From assembly GCA_965203565.1 (NCBI GenBank), contig OZ241896.1, positions 1,922,001 through 1,986,000 of the forward strand: a stretch of 64,000 nt of DNA, in the 5' to 3' direction. The notes beneath the pieces are model-generated. The model made no database searches, had not been told where the DNA came from, and saw only the letters and a program-made list of their open reading frames with translations. Below, one piece after another: positions 1 to 10,817 of the stretch (positions within the stretch are counted from its first letter, which is position 1; every line of letters begins with the position of its first letter). Both the position numbers and the translations under genes were made by a program. This DNA comes from JAAXGX01 sp965203565. GTDB taxonomy: Bacteria > Acidobacteriota > Vicinamibacteria > Vicinamibacterales > UBA8438.

Positions 1-77
1 GCGGCGCCGTTCATCAACGGGATTCTCGACGGGGTCTCCCGGCGGATCGAACGGCCCGCCGGCCCGGTGGCGCCGGC

Positions 78-81
<4 letters not shown>
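1..81 (+). CDS. C-terminal end of an upstream gene, possibly NusB
   Basis: The first 26 codons of the window are an open frame ending in TGA at 79-81. That stop overlaps the ATG of lysS as ATGA, so the two genes are translationally coupled. The residues PFINGILDGVSRRIE resemble the C-terminus of the transcription antitermination factor NusB (typically FVNGVLD followed by a short basic tail). Only this tail is visible, so the family call is tentative. Confidence 0.45.
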
Positions 82-1604
<1,523 letters not shown>

Positions 1605-1606
1605 CG

Positions 1607-2848
1607 ATGGCGTCGCCGTTCGAGCTGTACGTGGCCGTTCGGTACCTGACGGCGCGCCGCAAGCAGGCGTTCATCTCGCTGATCTCCCTGATCTCGACGC
1701 TCGGCGTGACGCTCGGGGTCATGGCGCTGGTGGTGGCGCTGGCGCTGATGACCGGGATGCAGCAGGAGCTGCGCGACCGGATCACCGGTTCGGAGGCGCA
1801 CGTGTACGTCTGGAACGTGGCGGCCGGCGGGTTCGACGACTACCGGGAGGAGGCGCGGCGGCTCGGCGAGTTGCCCCGGGTGATCGCGGCGGCGCCGTCG
1901 ATCCTCGGCAAGGCGCTGGCGACGACCCGCAGCGGCGAAGCGTTCATCACCGTCAAGGGGATCGAGCCGGACCTGGAGCGGCGCGTGACGGAGGTGGCCG
2001 GCGCGGTGCGGCGGGGCAGCCTGTTCGACCTGGACGGCGGCGCCGGCGGCGGGCGGTCGCTCGGCGGGGTGGTGCTCGGCGAAGGGGTGGCGGCGCAGCT
2101 CGGAGCGTTCGTCGGCGACGAGGTCACGCTGATCACCGAGCACGGCGCGCTGTCCCCGCTGGGGATGATGCCGCGCCCGCGGCGCCTGCGCGTGGTCGGG
2201 ACGTTCGAACTCGGTCTCTACACCTACGACAACGGATACGGCTTCGTCACGCTCGACGTGGCGAAGCGGCTGTTCGACAAGGACCGCGTCGAGCTGATGG
2301 AGCTCCGGATCGACGACGTCTACGCCTCGCGCGAGGTCGCCGCGCTGGTCGCGGACGCCCTCGGGCCCGGGTACCTGACCGAGGACTGGTCGCAGCTGAA
2401 CCAGTCGCTCTTCTCGGCGCTGTGGCTGGAGAAGGTGGCGATCTCGATCACGATCGGCCTCATCGTGATGGTGGCGGCGCTGAACATCGTGGCGTCGCTC
2501 GTGCTGCTCGTGATGGAGAAGGGGCGCGACATCGCCATCCTGAAGACGATGGGCGCGGCGCCGCCCGCTATCCTGCGGATCTTCATGCTGCAGGGCGTCA
2601 TCATCGGCGCGGTCGGCACCGCCGCCGGCGCGGCGGCCGGGTACGCCGCGGCGACGCTGCTGGACCGGTTCCGGGTGATCCGTCTCGACGTCGAGGTCTA
2701 CGATCTCTCGCACGTGCCGTTCACGGTCGAGCCGTTCGACTTCGCCCTGGTGATCGTCTCGGCGCTGGCGATCTGCTTCGCCGCCACGATCTATCCCGCC
2801 CGGCAGGCGGCGCGCCTGGACCCGGCCGAGGCGCTGAGGCGCCAGTGA
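1607..2848 (+). CDS. lolC: LolC/LolE-type lipoprotein-releasing ABC permease
   Basis: Inner-membrane permease that, with LolD, extracts outer-membrane lipoproteins and hands them to LolA. It has 413 residues in the FtsX/MacB-like layout: TM1 at about 22-48, a large periplasmic domain, then TM2 to TM4 near 278-300, 325-350 and 380-400. The start KQAFISLISLISTLGV and the motif EKGRDIAILKTMGA after TM2 are characteristic of LolC/E. Only one permease is encoded here, so it may work as a homodimer, or a second subunit may lie elsewhere. Its TGA overlaps the GTG of lolD. Confidence 0.9.
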   Translation: MASPFELYVAVRYLTARRKQAFISLISLISTLGVTLGVMALVVALALMTGMQQELRDRITGSEAHVYVWNVAAGGFDDYREEARRLGELPRVIAAAPSILGKALATTRSGEAFITVKGIEPDLERRVTEVAGAVRRGSLFDLDGGAGGGRSLGGVVLGEGVAAQLGAFVGDEVTLITEHGALSPLGMMPRPRRLRVVGTFELGLYTYDNGYGFVTLDVAKRLFDKDRVELMELRIDDVYASREVAALVADALGPGYLTEDWSQLNQSLFSALWLEKVAISITIGLIVMVAALNIVASLVLLVMEKGRDIAILKTMGAAPPAILRIFMLQGVIIGAVGTAAGAAAGYAAATLLDRFRVIRLDVEVYDLSHVPFTVEPFDFALVIVSALAICFAATIYPARQAARLDPAEALRRQ

Positions 2849-3534
2849 CGGCCGCCGGCGGGGAGCTGCTGGAGATCGCCGGCCTCTCAAAGTCGTACGC
2901 GGCCGCCGGCGAGCGGCTGGAGGTGCTGCGCGGGCTCGATCTGTCGGTCGCCGCCGGCGAGATGGTGGCGGTGGTCGGCGCGTCGGGGGTGGGCAAGAGC
3001 ACCCTGATGCACGTGGCCGGCGGGCTGGACCGGATCGACAGCGGGCGGGTGCGGATCGACGGGACCGAGATCTCGGCGCTGCCCGATGCGGAGCGGGTGC
3101 GGTTCCGGAACCGCCGCATCGGGTTCGTGTTCCAGTTCCACCACCTGCTCCCGGAGTTCAGCGCCCTGGAGAACGCCGAGATGCCGTTGCGCATCGCCCG
3201 GGCGCCGGCGGCCGAGGCCAGGACGCGCGCCCGGACGCTGCTGGAGCAGGTCGGTCTGGCGGACCGGCTGACCCACCGCCCGGGGATGCTTTCCGGCGGC
3301 GAGCAGCAGCGCGTGGCGGTCGCCCGCGCGCTCGTCATGCAGCCGTCGCTCCTGCTGGCCGACGAGCCGACGGGCGACCTCGACGAGCAGACGGCGGAGG
3401 ACCTCTGCCGGCTGCTGCGCGAGATGCACCGGCGGCGCCGGCTCACGTCGCTGATCGCCACGCACAACCTGCGCCTCGCGGCGTCGTGCGACCGGGTGCT
3501 GCGGCTCGAGGAGGGCCGGCTGCGGCCGGCCTGA
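2845..3534 (+). CDS. lolD: lipoprotein-releasing system ATP-binding protein LolD
   Basis: ATPase of the Lol lipoprotein-release transporter. It has 229 residues with Walker A GASGVGKST at about 45-53, signature LSGGEQQR at about 149-156, and Walker B LLADEPTGDLD at about 170-180. FQFHHLLPEF after the Q-loop is typical of the LolD/MacB group. The GTG start at 2845 overlaps the lolC stop (GTGA), the tightest coupling available, and gives the usual family N-terminus. MacB-type exporters share this ATPase fold, but the LolC/E-like partner favours LolD. Confidence 0.92.
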   Translation: MTAAGGELLEIAGLSKSYAAAGERLEVLRGLDLSVAAGEMVAVVGASGVGKSTLMHVAGGLDRIDSGRVRIDGTEISALPDAERVRFRNRRIGFVFQFHHLLPEFSALENAEMPLRIARAPAAEARTRARTLLEQVGLADRLTHRPGMLSGGEQQRVAVARALVMQPSLLLADEPTGDLDEQTAEDLCRLLREMHRRRRLTSLIATHNLRLAASCDRVLRLEEGRLRPA

Positions 3535-3560
3535 CGCCGTCATGCGCGGGGCGTTTCCTC

Positions 3561-3566
3561 TATAAT
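3561..3566 (+). promoter_or_regulatory. sigma-70-type -10 box upstream of clpC
   Basis: A perfect TATAAT stands out in GC-rich sequence 42 nt before the clpC ATG. No good -35 is visible at 16-18 nt spacing. Confidence 0.6.
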
Positions 3567-3607
3567 GCGTCCGCAGGCCTTTCCGGGCGCTTCGCGGGCA
3601 GGGGTCG

Positions 3608-6052
3608 ATGTTCGAGCGGTACACGGAGCGGGCGCGGCGCGTTCTGTTCTTCGCCCGTTACGAGGCGAGCCAGCTCGGCAGCATCTCCATCGAGACCGAG
3701 CACCTGCTGCTCGGCCTGATCCGTGAAGGCAAGGGGCTGACCAGCCGGCTCTTCGCCCGCTCGCGCCTGTCGCTCGAGGAGATCCGCAAGGAGATCGAAG
3801 GCCGCACGGTCTTCCGCGAGAAGGTCTCCACGTCGGTCGAGATCCCGTTCAGCACCGAGACGAAGCGGGTGCTGCAGCACGCCGCGCAGGAGGCCGACCG
3901 GCTCCTGCACAACCAGATCGGGACGGAGCACCTGCTGCTCGGCATCCTGCGGGAGGACCGGTCGGTGGCCGCGTCGATCCTTTCCGGGAAGGGGATGCGG
4001 CTGAGCGGCGTCCGCGAGGACGTCGTCCAGCTCCTGAGCGAGAAGACGACCCATGCGCGCGTCAAGGAGACCCCGCTGCTGGCCGAGTTCAGCCGGGACC
4101 TGACCGAGGCGGCGATGAAGGACCGGCTCGACCCGCTCGTGGGCCGCCGCGTCGAGCTCGATCGGGTCCAGCAGGTGCTCTGCCGCCGCACGAAGAACAA
4201 CGCGGTCCTGATCGGCGAGCCGGGGGTGGGCAAGACGGCGATCGTCGAAGGGCTGGCGCAGCGGATCGTCAGCGGCGAAGTCCCGTATTTCCTCGGCGAC
4301 AAGCGGATGCTGGCGCTCGACATCTCGCTGATCGTCGCCGGCACGAAGTACCGGGGTCAGTTCGAGGAGCGCCTCAAGGCGATCATGAAGGAGCTGACCG
4401 AGAACCCGAACGTCATCGTGTTCATCGACGAGTTGCACACGCTGGTGGGAGCCGGGTCCGCGGAGGGGTCGCTCGACGCCGCCAACATCCTGAAGCCGGC
4501 CCTCTCGCGGGGGGAGATTCGCTGCATCGGCGCGACCACCCCGGCCGAGTACCGCAAGTACATCGAGAAGGATCGGTCGCTGGAGCGCCGCTTCCAGGCG
4601 GTCCGCGTCGACCCGCCGACCGAGGCGGAGGCGCTGGAGATCCTGCTCGGCGTCAAGGACCGCTACGAGACGTTCCACCGCGTCACGTACACCCGGGAGG
4701 CGCTGGAGGCCGCCGTCGGCCAGTCGAGCCGCTACATCAGCGACCGGTTCCTGCCGGACAAGGCGATCGATCTGGTCGACGAAGCGGGCGCGTGCGCCAA
4801 GCTCCGCGTCGCGGGCTGCAGCGAGGAGTTCAGCGAGATCAACCGGAGCATCCGGGTGGCGGTGGAGCAGATGGAGAGCGCGACGGCGCGGAAGGACTAC
4901 GAGCGCGCCCAGTTCTTCCGCGAGCAGGAGGTGCTGGCGCGGGAGAACCTCCAGTTCGTCCGGGAGAAGTTCGACGTCAAGTCGGGCGGCTCCCGGATGG
5001 CGGTCGAGCGGGCCGACATCGACGCGGTCGTCTCGAAGTGGACGGGGGTGCCGATAGCCTCCATCAACCAGGACGAAGGGGCGAAGCTGCTCCGGATGGA
5101 GGAGCGCCTGCACCAGCGCGTGATCAGTCAGGAGAAGGCGATCTCCGCCCTGGCCCGGGCCATTCGCCGGTCCCGCGCCGGCCTGAAGTCGCCGGGCCGG
5201 CCGGTCGGCAGCTTCGTCTTCCTGGGGCCGACCGGGGTCGGCAAGACCGAGCTCGCGCGCGCCCTGGCGAACTTCCTCTTCGGGAGCGACACGGCGCTGA
5301 TACGGTTCGACATGTCGGAGTACATGGAGAAGCACTCCGTGTCGAAGCTGATCGGCTCGCCGCCCGGCTACGTCGGGCACGAGGAAGGCGGGCAGTTGAC
5401 CGAGAAGGTCAAGCGGCATCCGTACTCGGTCGTGCTGCTCGACGAGATCGAGAAGGCGCACCCCGATCTGTTCAACATCCTGCTCCAGGTGTTCGAGGAC
5501 GGGCATCTCACGGACGGCCTCGGGAACCGCGTCGACTTCAAGAACACCATCGTCATCATGACCTCCAACATCGGCGCCCGCCACATCCAGAAGAAGACGT
5601 CGATGGGGTTCCAGTCGCCGGACGCGCAGGAGATCCGGCGGAGCGTGTCGGACATGGTGCTCGGAGAGGTGAAACGGACCTTCAATCCGGAGTTCATCAA
5701 CCGCGTCGACGAGATCATCGTCTTCGAGGCGCTTCTGGACGACGATCTCCGCGAGATCACGCAGATGCTCGTGGCGCGGCTCAACGACAACCTGGTGGAC
5801 CGCGGGCTGCGGATCGCGCTGGCGCCGGAGGTGGTCGACTGGATCATCGAGCGGACGTGCGGCGACCGGTCGTACGGCGCGCGGCCGCTGCGGCGCGCGA
5901 TAGAGCGCTACGTGGAGGATCCGCTGTCCGAGGAGCTGATCCGGGGGCGGCTGGAGACCGGCGAGATAGAGGTCTATCTCGACGGCGGAGCGCTGGCCTG
6001 GCGCCGGGCCGGGCAGTCGGTCGAAGGCCGGCGCCTGGCCACGAACTGCTGA
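3608..6052 (+). CDS. clpC: ClpC-type AAA+ protease ATPase
   Basis: Class I Hsp100 unfoldase that feeds substrates to ClpP. In its 814 residues there are two Clp N-terminal repeats (1 to about 145). D1 has Walker A GEPGVGKT at about 202-209 and Walker B VIVFIDELH at about 268-276. A UVR-like helical middle segment (about 410-445) follows. D2 has Walker A GPTGVGKT at about 540-547. The short middle domain and MFERYTERARRV start fit ClpC rather than ClpB. It has its own -10 box 42 nt upstream. No adaptor gene (mcsA/mcsB) is adjacent. Confidence 0.93.
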   Translation: MFERYTERARRVLFFARYEASQLGSISIETEHLLLGLIREGKGLTSRLFARSRLSLEEIRKEIEGRTVFREKVSTSVEIPFSTETKRVLQHAAQEADRLLHNQIGTEHLLLGILREDRSVAASILSGKGMRLSGVREDVVQLLSEKTTHARVKETPLLAEFSRDLTEAAMKDRLDPLVGRRVELDRVQQVLCRRTKNNAVLIGEPGVGKTAIVEGLAQRIVSGEVPYFLGDKRMLALDISLIVAGTKYRGQFEERLKAIMKELTENPNVIVFIDELHTLVGAGSAEGSLDAANILKPALSRGEIRCIGATTPAEYRKYIEKDRSLERRFQAVRVDPPTEAEALEILLGVKDRYETFHRVTYTREALEAAVGQSSRYISDRFLPDKAIDLVDEAGACAKLRVAGCSEEFSEINRSIRVAVEQMESATARKDYERAQFFREQEVLARENLQFVREKFDVKSGGSRMAVERADIDAVVSKWTGVPIASINQDEGAKLLRMEERLHQRVISQEKAISALARAIRRSRAGLKSPGRPVGSFVFLGPTGVGKTELARALANFLFGSDTALIRFDMSEYMEKHSVSKLIGSPPGYVGHEEGGQLTEKVKRHPYSVVLLDEIEKAHPDLFNILLQVFEDGHLTDGLGNRVDFKNTIVIMTSNIGARHIQKKTSMGFQSPDAQEIRRSVSDMVLGEVKRTFNPEFINRVDEIIVFEALLDDDLREITQMLVARLNDNLVDRGLRIALAPEVVDWIIERTCGDRSYGARPLRRAIERYVEDPLSEELIRGRLETGEIEVYLDGGALAWRRAGQSVEGRRLATNC

Positions 6053-6091
6053 TCCCGGCCGGGATGCGGCGTCCGGCGCGCGGCGGAGCCT

Positions 6092-6121
6092 TTGCCACGG
6101 GCCGTCGGGATTGCGTACACT
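6092..6121 (+). promoter_or_regulatory. predicted promoter for bamA
   Basis: TTGCCA (6092-6097), an 18-nt spacer and TACACT (6116-6121) match a sigma-70 promoter. The predicted transcription start near 6128 argues for the ATG at 6161 over the one at 6128. Confidence 0.55.
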
Positions 6122-6160
6122 GTCCGGATGCGCCCGTCGCCGGCGCGCGGGCAGCGAGCG

Positions 6161-8812
6161 ATGACGATCGTGCCGAGAAGGATCTTGTGCGCCTGCCTCG
6201 CGGCGGGGTTCGCGGCGCTGCCGATTCCCGCCGCCGGCCAGGCCGGCGCCGGCGGCGCGCCGGCCGCGGCGTCCGCCGCGCAGGCCCCGCAGGCGCTGCT
6301 GCCGCCCGACGACTCCCCGGACCTGCTGCGGACGGTGGAGCTGGCGTTCCCCACACAGGGCGGCGTGTCGAGCATCGACCCCCAGACCTACCTCTACTAC
6401 ATGGAGGCGCCGAACCACCGCAGCCTGCCGTCGCAGGGCAAGTGGGCGCCGTACACGCCGGAGACCGAGGAGATCGTCCGCGAGGACTTCCAGCGGTTGT
6501 GGGACACCGGCTTCCTCGACGATCTCTGGATCGAGGTGGTCGACGAGGCGTGGGAGAACGGCGTGGTCGGCAAGCGGGTCATCTTCAACTTCGAAGAGCG
6601 GCAGCGGGTGAAGTTCATCGAGTTCCAGGGTTCGGACGAGATCGACCGCACCGACATCGACACCGCGATGCAGGAGAACGGGCTGGCCATCCGCGTCGAC
6701 TCGTTCCTGGATCTGGGGCTGATCAAGCGCGTGAAGGGGCTCCTGAAGTTCATGTTCGCGGACAAGGGGTATCAGTTCGCGGAGATCGAGCACAAGGTCA
6801 CGCCGCTGCCGGGCGGACCGAAGACGGTGCAGCTCACGTTCCACCTCGACGAGGGGCCGAAGGTGTTCGTCGAGAACATCGCGTTCGTCGGCAACGACGC
6901 GATGAGCGACCGGAAGCTCCGGGGTCAGATGAAGAACACGAAGGAGCGGTGGTGGCTTTCGTGGATCACCGGCCGGGGCGCCTACAAGGAAGCGCAGTTC
7001 GAGGAGGACGCCGACCGGATCGTCGCCTTCTACCGGGACCAGGGGTACATCGACGCGCAGGTCGGCCAGCCCGATCTCGAGTACCTCGATGAGTCGGAGG
7101 ACGGAGACAGCCGCGGTCTGCGCCTGCGCATCCCGGTCGAGGAGGGGGAGCGGTACCGGGTGGGGGAAGTCGGGTTCGAGGGGAACGACGTCATCAACGA
7201 TCTCGGGTTGTCCGAGATCTTCAAGGAGCTCGAACCGGGCGAGTTCTACAGCGAAGGGGACGTCCGCGAAGCGTTCGAAGCGTCGCGCGAGGTGTACGGA
7301 GCGCTGGGCTACTACGAGATGACCCTGTTTCCGGACCTGCAGCCGCGCACCGCGGCGGACGCCGCCCCCGAGGCCGATCCGGAGGCGGGCGACGGCGCCG
7401 GCCTGCTCCCGGAGGCCCTCCCGGAGGCCCGGCCGACGCACGTGAAGGGGAGTCCCGTCGTCGACGTGACGATCCGGCTCCAGGAAGGCGAGCAGTATTT
7501 CGTGAACCGGATCACGATAGTGGGGAACCAGAACACCCACGACCAGGTCATCCGGCGCGAGCTCCAGCTCGTCGAGCGCGGCGTGTTCAACACCGCCGGA
7601 CTCAAGCACAGCGTGCGGCGTCTGAACCAGCTGGGCTTCTTCGAGCCGCTCGACGAGGACACGGCCATCGGCATCGAGAAGACCGAGGAGGCCGACAACG
7701 AGGTCGACCTGACGATAAACCTGACCGAGACGAACCTGAACCAGATAACGTTCGGCGCCGGCGTGTCGCAGTACGACGGGTTCTTCGGGCAGGTGTCGTT
7801 TCAGACCAGCAACTTCATGGGGCGGGGGGAGACGCTCGGCGTCGGAATCCAGAGCGGCTCGCGCGTGCGCGACATCAACCTCACGTTCACCGAGCCGTAC
7901 CTGTTCGACAGGAACATGTCGGGGAGCATCGGCCTGTTCTCCCGGAGGATCGAGTGGCTCGGGGCGTACACCGAGGACAGCACCGGCGGGACGGCGACGG
8001 TCGGTTTCCCGCTGGCGCTCTACACGCGGCTGTTCGTCAGCTACAGCTACGAGCAGACCAGCGTCTCGGACGTCAGCCCGTACTTCGACAATCCCGACGT
8101 CCTGCTGAGCAACCCGTATCTCCGGGGCGCGCTGCTGCGGGGCAGCGACGGGCGGCGCACGGTGAGCAAGATCACCCCGATGCTCAGCATGAACACGATC
8201 GACCACCCGATCTTCCCGCGGTCCGGCACGCGGTACCAGGCAGGCGTCGATCTCGCCGGCTTCGGCGGGAACTCCCGGTTCTGGAAGCCGGTGCTCGAAG
8301 GGATCTGGTACGTGCCGCACACCTCCCGGACGACGATGGGGTTCCGCGTCCAGTACCAGCACCTGTCGGCCGCCGACCCGAACGACATCCCGATCTTCGA
8401 GCTCCTGTGGCTCGGCGGCGAGTACTCCGTGCGCGGATACGACATCCGCCGGATCGGTCCGACGCAGAGCGACGTCGATTCTGCGATATCGGCCGACACC
8501 TATGCGGGGCGTTACATCATCGGGGGCAACAAGAGCATCCTGTTCAACGCGGAGTACCAGTTCAGCATCGCCGACCCGGTGCGTCTGGTGGCGTTCTACG
8601 ACGCGGGGCAGGTGCAGTACTTCGGGCGGAAGTTCGCGCTGGAGGACTTCAAGACGTCCACCGGCGTCGAGCTCCGCTTCTTCATTCCGATGCTCAACGT
8701 GCCGTTCCGGTTGATCTACGCCTGGAACCCGCAGCGTGACAACGTCTACAACGACCGGCTGCAGCCGCAGGAGGAGACGGTCTTCCGGTTCGCGGTCGGC
8801 ACGACGTTCTGA
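6161..8812 (+). CDS. bamA: outer membrane protein assembly factor BamA
   Basis: Omp85-family barrel that inserts beta-barrel proteins into the outer membrane. From the ATG at 6161 the product is 883 residues: a signal peptide (RRILCACLAAGFAALPIPAAGQ), a POTRA region to about residue 470, and a C-terminal barrel ending in Phe as expected for an Omp. The surface motif VRGYD (in EYSVRGYDIRRIG) is present. A Pro/Ala/Glu-rich insert at about 393-425 interrupts the last part of the POTRA region. The ATG at 6128 would give 11 extra residues and an almost leaderless mRNA. skp follows after 19 nt. Confidence 0.93.
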   Translation: MTIVPRRILCACLAAGFAALPIPAAGQAGAGGAPAAASAAQAPQALLPPDDSPDLLRTVELAFPTQGGVSSIDPQTYLYYMEAPNHRSLPSQGKWAPYTPETEEIVREDFQRLWDTGFLDDLWIEVVDEAWENGVVGKRVIFNFEERQRVKFIEFQGSDEIDRTDIDTAMQENGLAIRVDSFLDLGLIKRVKGLLKFMFADKGYQFAEIEHKVTPLPGGPKTVQLTFHLDEGPKVFVENIAFVGNDAMSDRKLRGQMKNTKERWWLSWITGRGAYKEAQFEEDADRIVAFYRDQGYIDAQVGQPDLEYLDESEDGDSRGLRLRIPVEEGERYRVGEVGFEGNDVINDLGLSEIFKELEPGEFYSEGDVREAFEASREVYGALGYYEMTLFPDLQPRTAADAAPEADPEAGDGAGLLPEALPEARPTHVKGSPVVDVTIRLQEGEQYFVNRITIVGNQNTHDQVIRRELQLVERGVFNTAGLKHSVRRLNQLGFFEPLDEDTAIGIEKTEEADNEVDLTINLTETNLNQITFGAGVSQYDGFFGQVSFQTSNFMGRGETLGVGIQSGSRVRDINLTFTEPYLFDRNMSGSIGLFSRRIEWLGAYTEDSTGGTATVGFPLALYTRLFVSYSYEQTSVSDVSPYFDNPDVLLSNPYLRGALLRGSDGRRTVSKITPMLSMNTIDHPIFPRSGTRYQAGVDLAGFGGNSRFWKPVLEGIWYVPHTSRTTMGFRVQYQHLSAADPNDIPIFELLWLGGEYSVRGYDIRRIGPTQSDVDSAISADTYAGRYIIGGNKSILFNAEYQFSIADPVRLVAFYDAGQVQYFGRKFALEDFKTSTGVELRFFIPMLNVPFRLIYAWNPQRDNVYNDRLQPQEETVFRFAVGTTF

Positions 8813-8831
8813 ACCGAGAGGGACGCGACTG

Positions 8832-9455
8832 ATGAAATGCGTAATCGCGACGGTGGCGGCCGTATGCGTGTCGGCCGCCGGTTGGTCAGGTGCTCAGGAA
8901 ACGGCGGCGGCCGCGCAGCCGCCCGCGGGCGGCGCCGCGTTCGGGTTCGTCGACATCCAGCGGGTCGTCGCGGAGTCCGAAGCCGGGAAGGCGGCGAACG
9001 CCCGGGTGCAGGAGCTCAGCCAGGAGAAGCTGGCGGAGATCGAAATGCGGAACACCGAGCTGCAAGGGCGGGTCACTTCGCTCAACGAGCAGTTGCAGGA
9101 GCTGCAGCAGAAGGCGCAGCAGGGCCAGAACGTCATGAGCGCGGAGGCGCGGCTCGAGCTGCAGCGGCAGATCACGAAGCTCCAGGTCGACATCCAGCGG
9201 ACGACCCAGGACTCGCAGGCGGAAGCCGAACGGCTCACGCAGGACGCCGAGGCCGAGGTGCAGGCGTTGCAGCAGGAGCTCCAGATCGAGTTCCAGAAGA
9301 AGCTCGGGCCGGTGATCGAGCAGGTGGCGGCCGACCGGCGGTTGTCCTTCATCTTCAACGCCGCGGAAGGCGGCCTCATCTGGGCCGACACGGCCCTCGA
9401 TCTGACGCAGGACCTGATCGACCTGCTGAACGCCCAGACCGGCGCGGCGCCTTAG
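8832..9455 (+). CDS. skp: OmpH/Skp-family periplasmic chaperone
   Basis: Periplasmic holdase for unfolded outer-membrane proteins on their way to BamA. The 207-residue product has a signal peptide (about 1-21) and the family start FGFVDIQRVVAESEAG. A long Gln/Glu-rich coiled coil (about 60-165) follows, with a C-terminal segment (VAADRRLSFIFNA) typical of OmpH. It is about 40 residues longer than E. coli Skp, mainly in the coiled-coil arms. It sits directly after bamA, the standard arrangement. Confidence 0.88.
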   Translation: MKCVIATVAAVCVSAAGWSGAQETAAAAQPPAGGAAFGFVDIQRVVAESEAGKAANARVQELSQEKLAEIEMRNTELQGRVTSLNEQLQELQQKAQQGQNVMSAEARLELQRQITKLQVDIQRTTQDSQAEAERLTQDAEAEVQALQQELQIEFQKKLGPVIEQVAADRRLSFIFNAAEGGLIWADTALDLTQDLIDLLNAQTGAAP

Positions 9456-9526
9456 CTGGAGCGGATCGGCGCCGCGGAGCGCACGCCCGCCCGAGACGCG
9501 CCGGCCGGCGGCAGCCCGAGCACTCC

Positions 9527-10771
9527 GTGGCACTCGACATACCGCTCGTTCTCGACAGTCTCCGTTACCGCTACCCCGCGTTGCTCGTCGACGCCGTGGT
9601 CGATCGCGACCCCGGGCGCAACATCGTCGCCGTCAAGAACGTGACGATCAACGAGGAGTACTTCCAGGGCCATTTCCCCGGGATGCCGCTCATGCCGGGC
9701 GTGATGATGATCGAATCGCTGCTCCAGGTGGCGGCGCTCCTCCTGCACGAGGAGCGCGTCGACGCGCGCACGGTGCTTCGGGGGGTGAACAACGCGAAGT
9801 TCCGCCGGCAGGTGCTGCCGGGCGACCGGCTCCGGCTCGAGGCCGCGCTGCGCCGCCGCCGCGCCGGCCTCGCCGTCGTGCGGGGCGAGGCGACGGTGGG
9901 GGAGCAGACCGTCGCCGAGGCCGAGCTGCTGATCGGCGTCGAGCGGACCGCGGCGGCGATAGACCCGACGGCGCGGGTGCGCGCGGGCGCCGTCGTGGGG
10001 CCGGGCGCGGTGGTCGGACCGCACGCCGTCATCGGCTCCCAGGTGCGCATCGGCGCAGGGTGCCGCATCGGCGCGTCGGCCGTCATCGACGGCGACACCG
10101 AGATCGGCGACGCCTGCAAGATCTATCCGTTCGCCTCCATCGGCCTCGTTCCGCAGGACCTCAAGTTCAGCGGCGAGCACACGCGGCTCGTGATCGGCGC
10201 CCGGAACGTCTTCCGCGAGTTCGTGACCGTGCACCGCGGGACCCGCGGCGGCGGCGGCCTGACCCTGATCGGCGACGACAACGTCTTCATGGCGTACGCG
10301 CACGTCGCGCACGACTGCATCATCGGCAACCGGACGATCTTCGGGAACGGCGCCACGCTCGGCGGGCACGTCGCCGTCGAGGACGAGGCGACGATCAGCG
10401 CCTACTCCGGCGTCCACCAGTTCTGCCGCGTCGGACGTCAGGCGTTCGTCGGCGGGTACTCGGTGGTGACGAAGGATGCGCTGCCGTACGGCAAGACCGT
10501 CGGCAACCGGGCGCGGATCTATGGCCTCAACACGGTCGGACTCGTCCGGCGCGGCTGCGCGCCCGCCACCATCACCAAGCTGAAACGCGCGTACCGCTAT
10601 CTCCTGCAGTCGAAGCTGAACACGACCCGCGCCCTGCGCTGCATCGTCGACGATCCGGCCGTGGCCTGCCCCGAGGTGGCGTACCTGGTGGAGTTCATAC
10701 GGACGTCCAAGCGCGGAGTCAACCTCCGGCGTCCTCCCCGGCGGATGGAGCCGGTGGGAGTCGACGACTAG
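9527..10771 (+). CDS. fused FabZ dehydratase - LpxA acyltransferase
   Basis: One 414-residue frame joins two enzymes that are normally separate. Residues 1 to about 143 are FabZ ((3R)-hydroxyacyl-ACP dehydratase), with catalytic His in GHFPG (about 49) and Glu in MIESLLQ (about 63). Residues about 147-414 are LpxA (UDP-GlcNAc acyltransferase, first step of lipid A). They show hexapeptide repeats from AIDPTARVRAG and HVAHDC, whose second His (about 262) matches E. coli LpxA H125, then GGHVAV and VHQFC. The linker is only about five residues, and I find no stop or usable internal start at the junction. The GTG at 9527 is the first start giving a normal FabZ N-terminus. lpxD, often found between skp and fabZ, is absent. 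Confidence 0.88.
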   Translation: MALDIPLVLDSLRYRYPALLVDAVVDRDPGRNIVAVKNVTINEEYFQGHFPGMPLMPGVMMIESLLQVAALLLHEERVDARTVLRGVNNAKFRRQVLPGDRLRLEAALRRRRAGLAVVRGEATVGEQTVAEAELLIGVERTAAAIDPTARVRAGAVVGPGAVVGPHAVIGSQVRIGAGCRIGASAVIDGDTEIGDACKIYPFASIGLVPQDLKFSGEHTRLVIGARNVFREFVTVHRGTRGGGGLTLIGDDNVFMAYAHVAHDCIIGNRTIFGNGATLGGHVAVEDEATISAYSGVHQFCRVGRQAFVGGYSVVTKDALPYGKTVGNRARIYGLNTVGLVRRGCAPATITKLKRAYRYLLQSKLNTTRALRCIVDDPAVACPEVAYLVEFIRTSKRGVNLRRPPRRMEPVGVDD

Positions 10772-10817
10772 CAGCCTGGAGCCGTCTTCCGCTGGCCTCT
10801 CCGGTGAGCGTTCCGCG

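Noticed and set aside
6128..6160. ATG 6128 as bamA start
   Set aside because: It coincides with the predicted transcription start and adds 11 residues before a good signal peptide. It is kept only as an alternative.
3560..8362. 1600-codon open frame on the - strand
   Set aside because: It lies opposite clpC and bamA, both certain. Its residue content (Arg, Leu, Asp, His rich) is the mirror of GC-rich codons; no domain is recognisable.
9960..9990. Separate lpxA gene starting inside the fused frame
   Set aside because: There is no ATG/GTG/TTG with a ribosome-binding site between the FabZ and LpxA parts. The first GTG falls inside the LpxA hexapeptide region and would truncate it.
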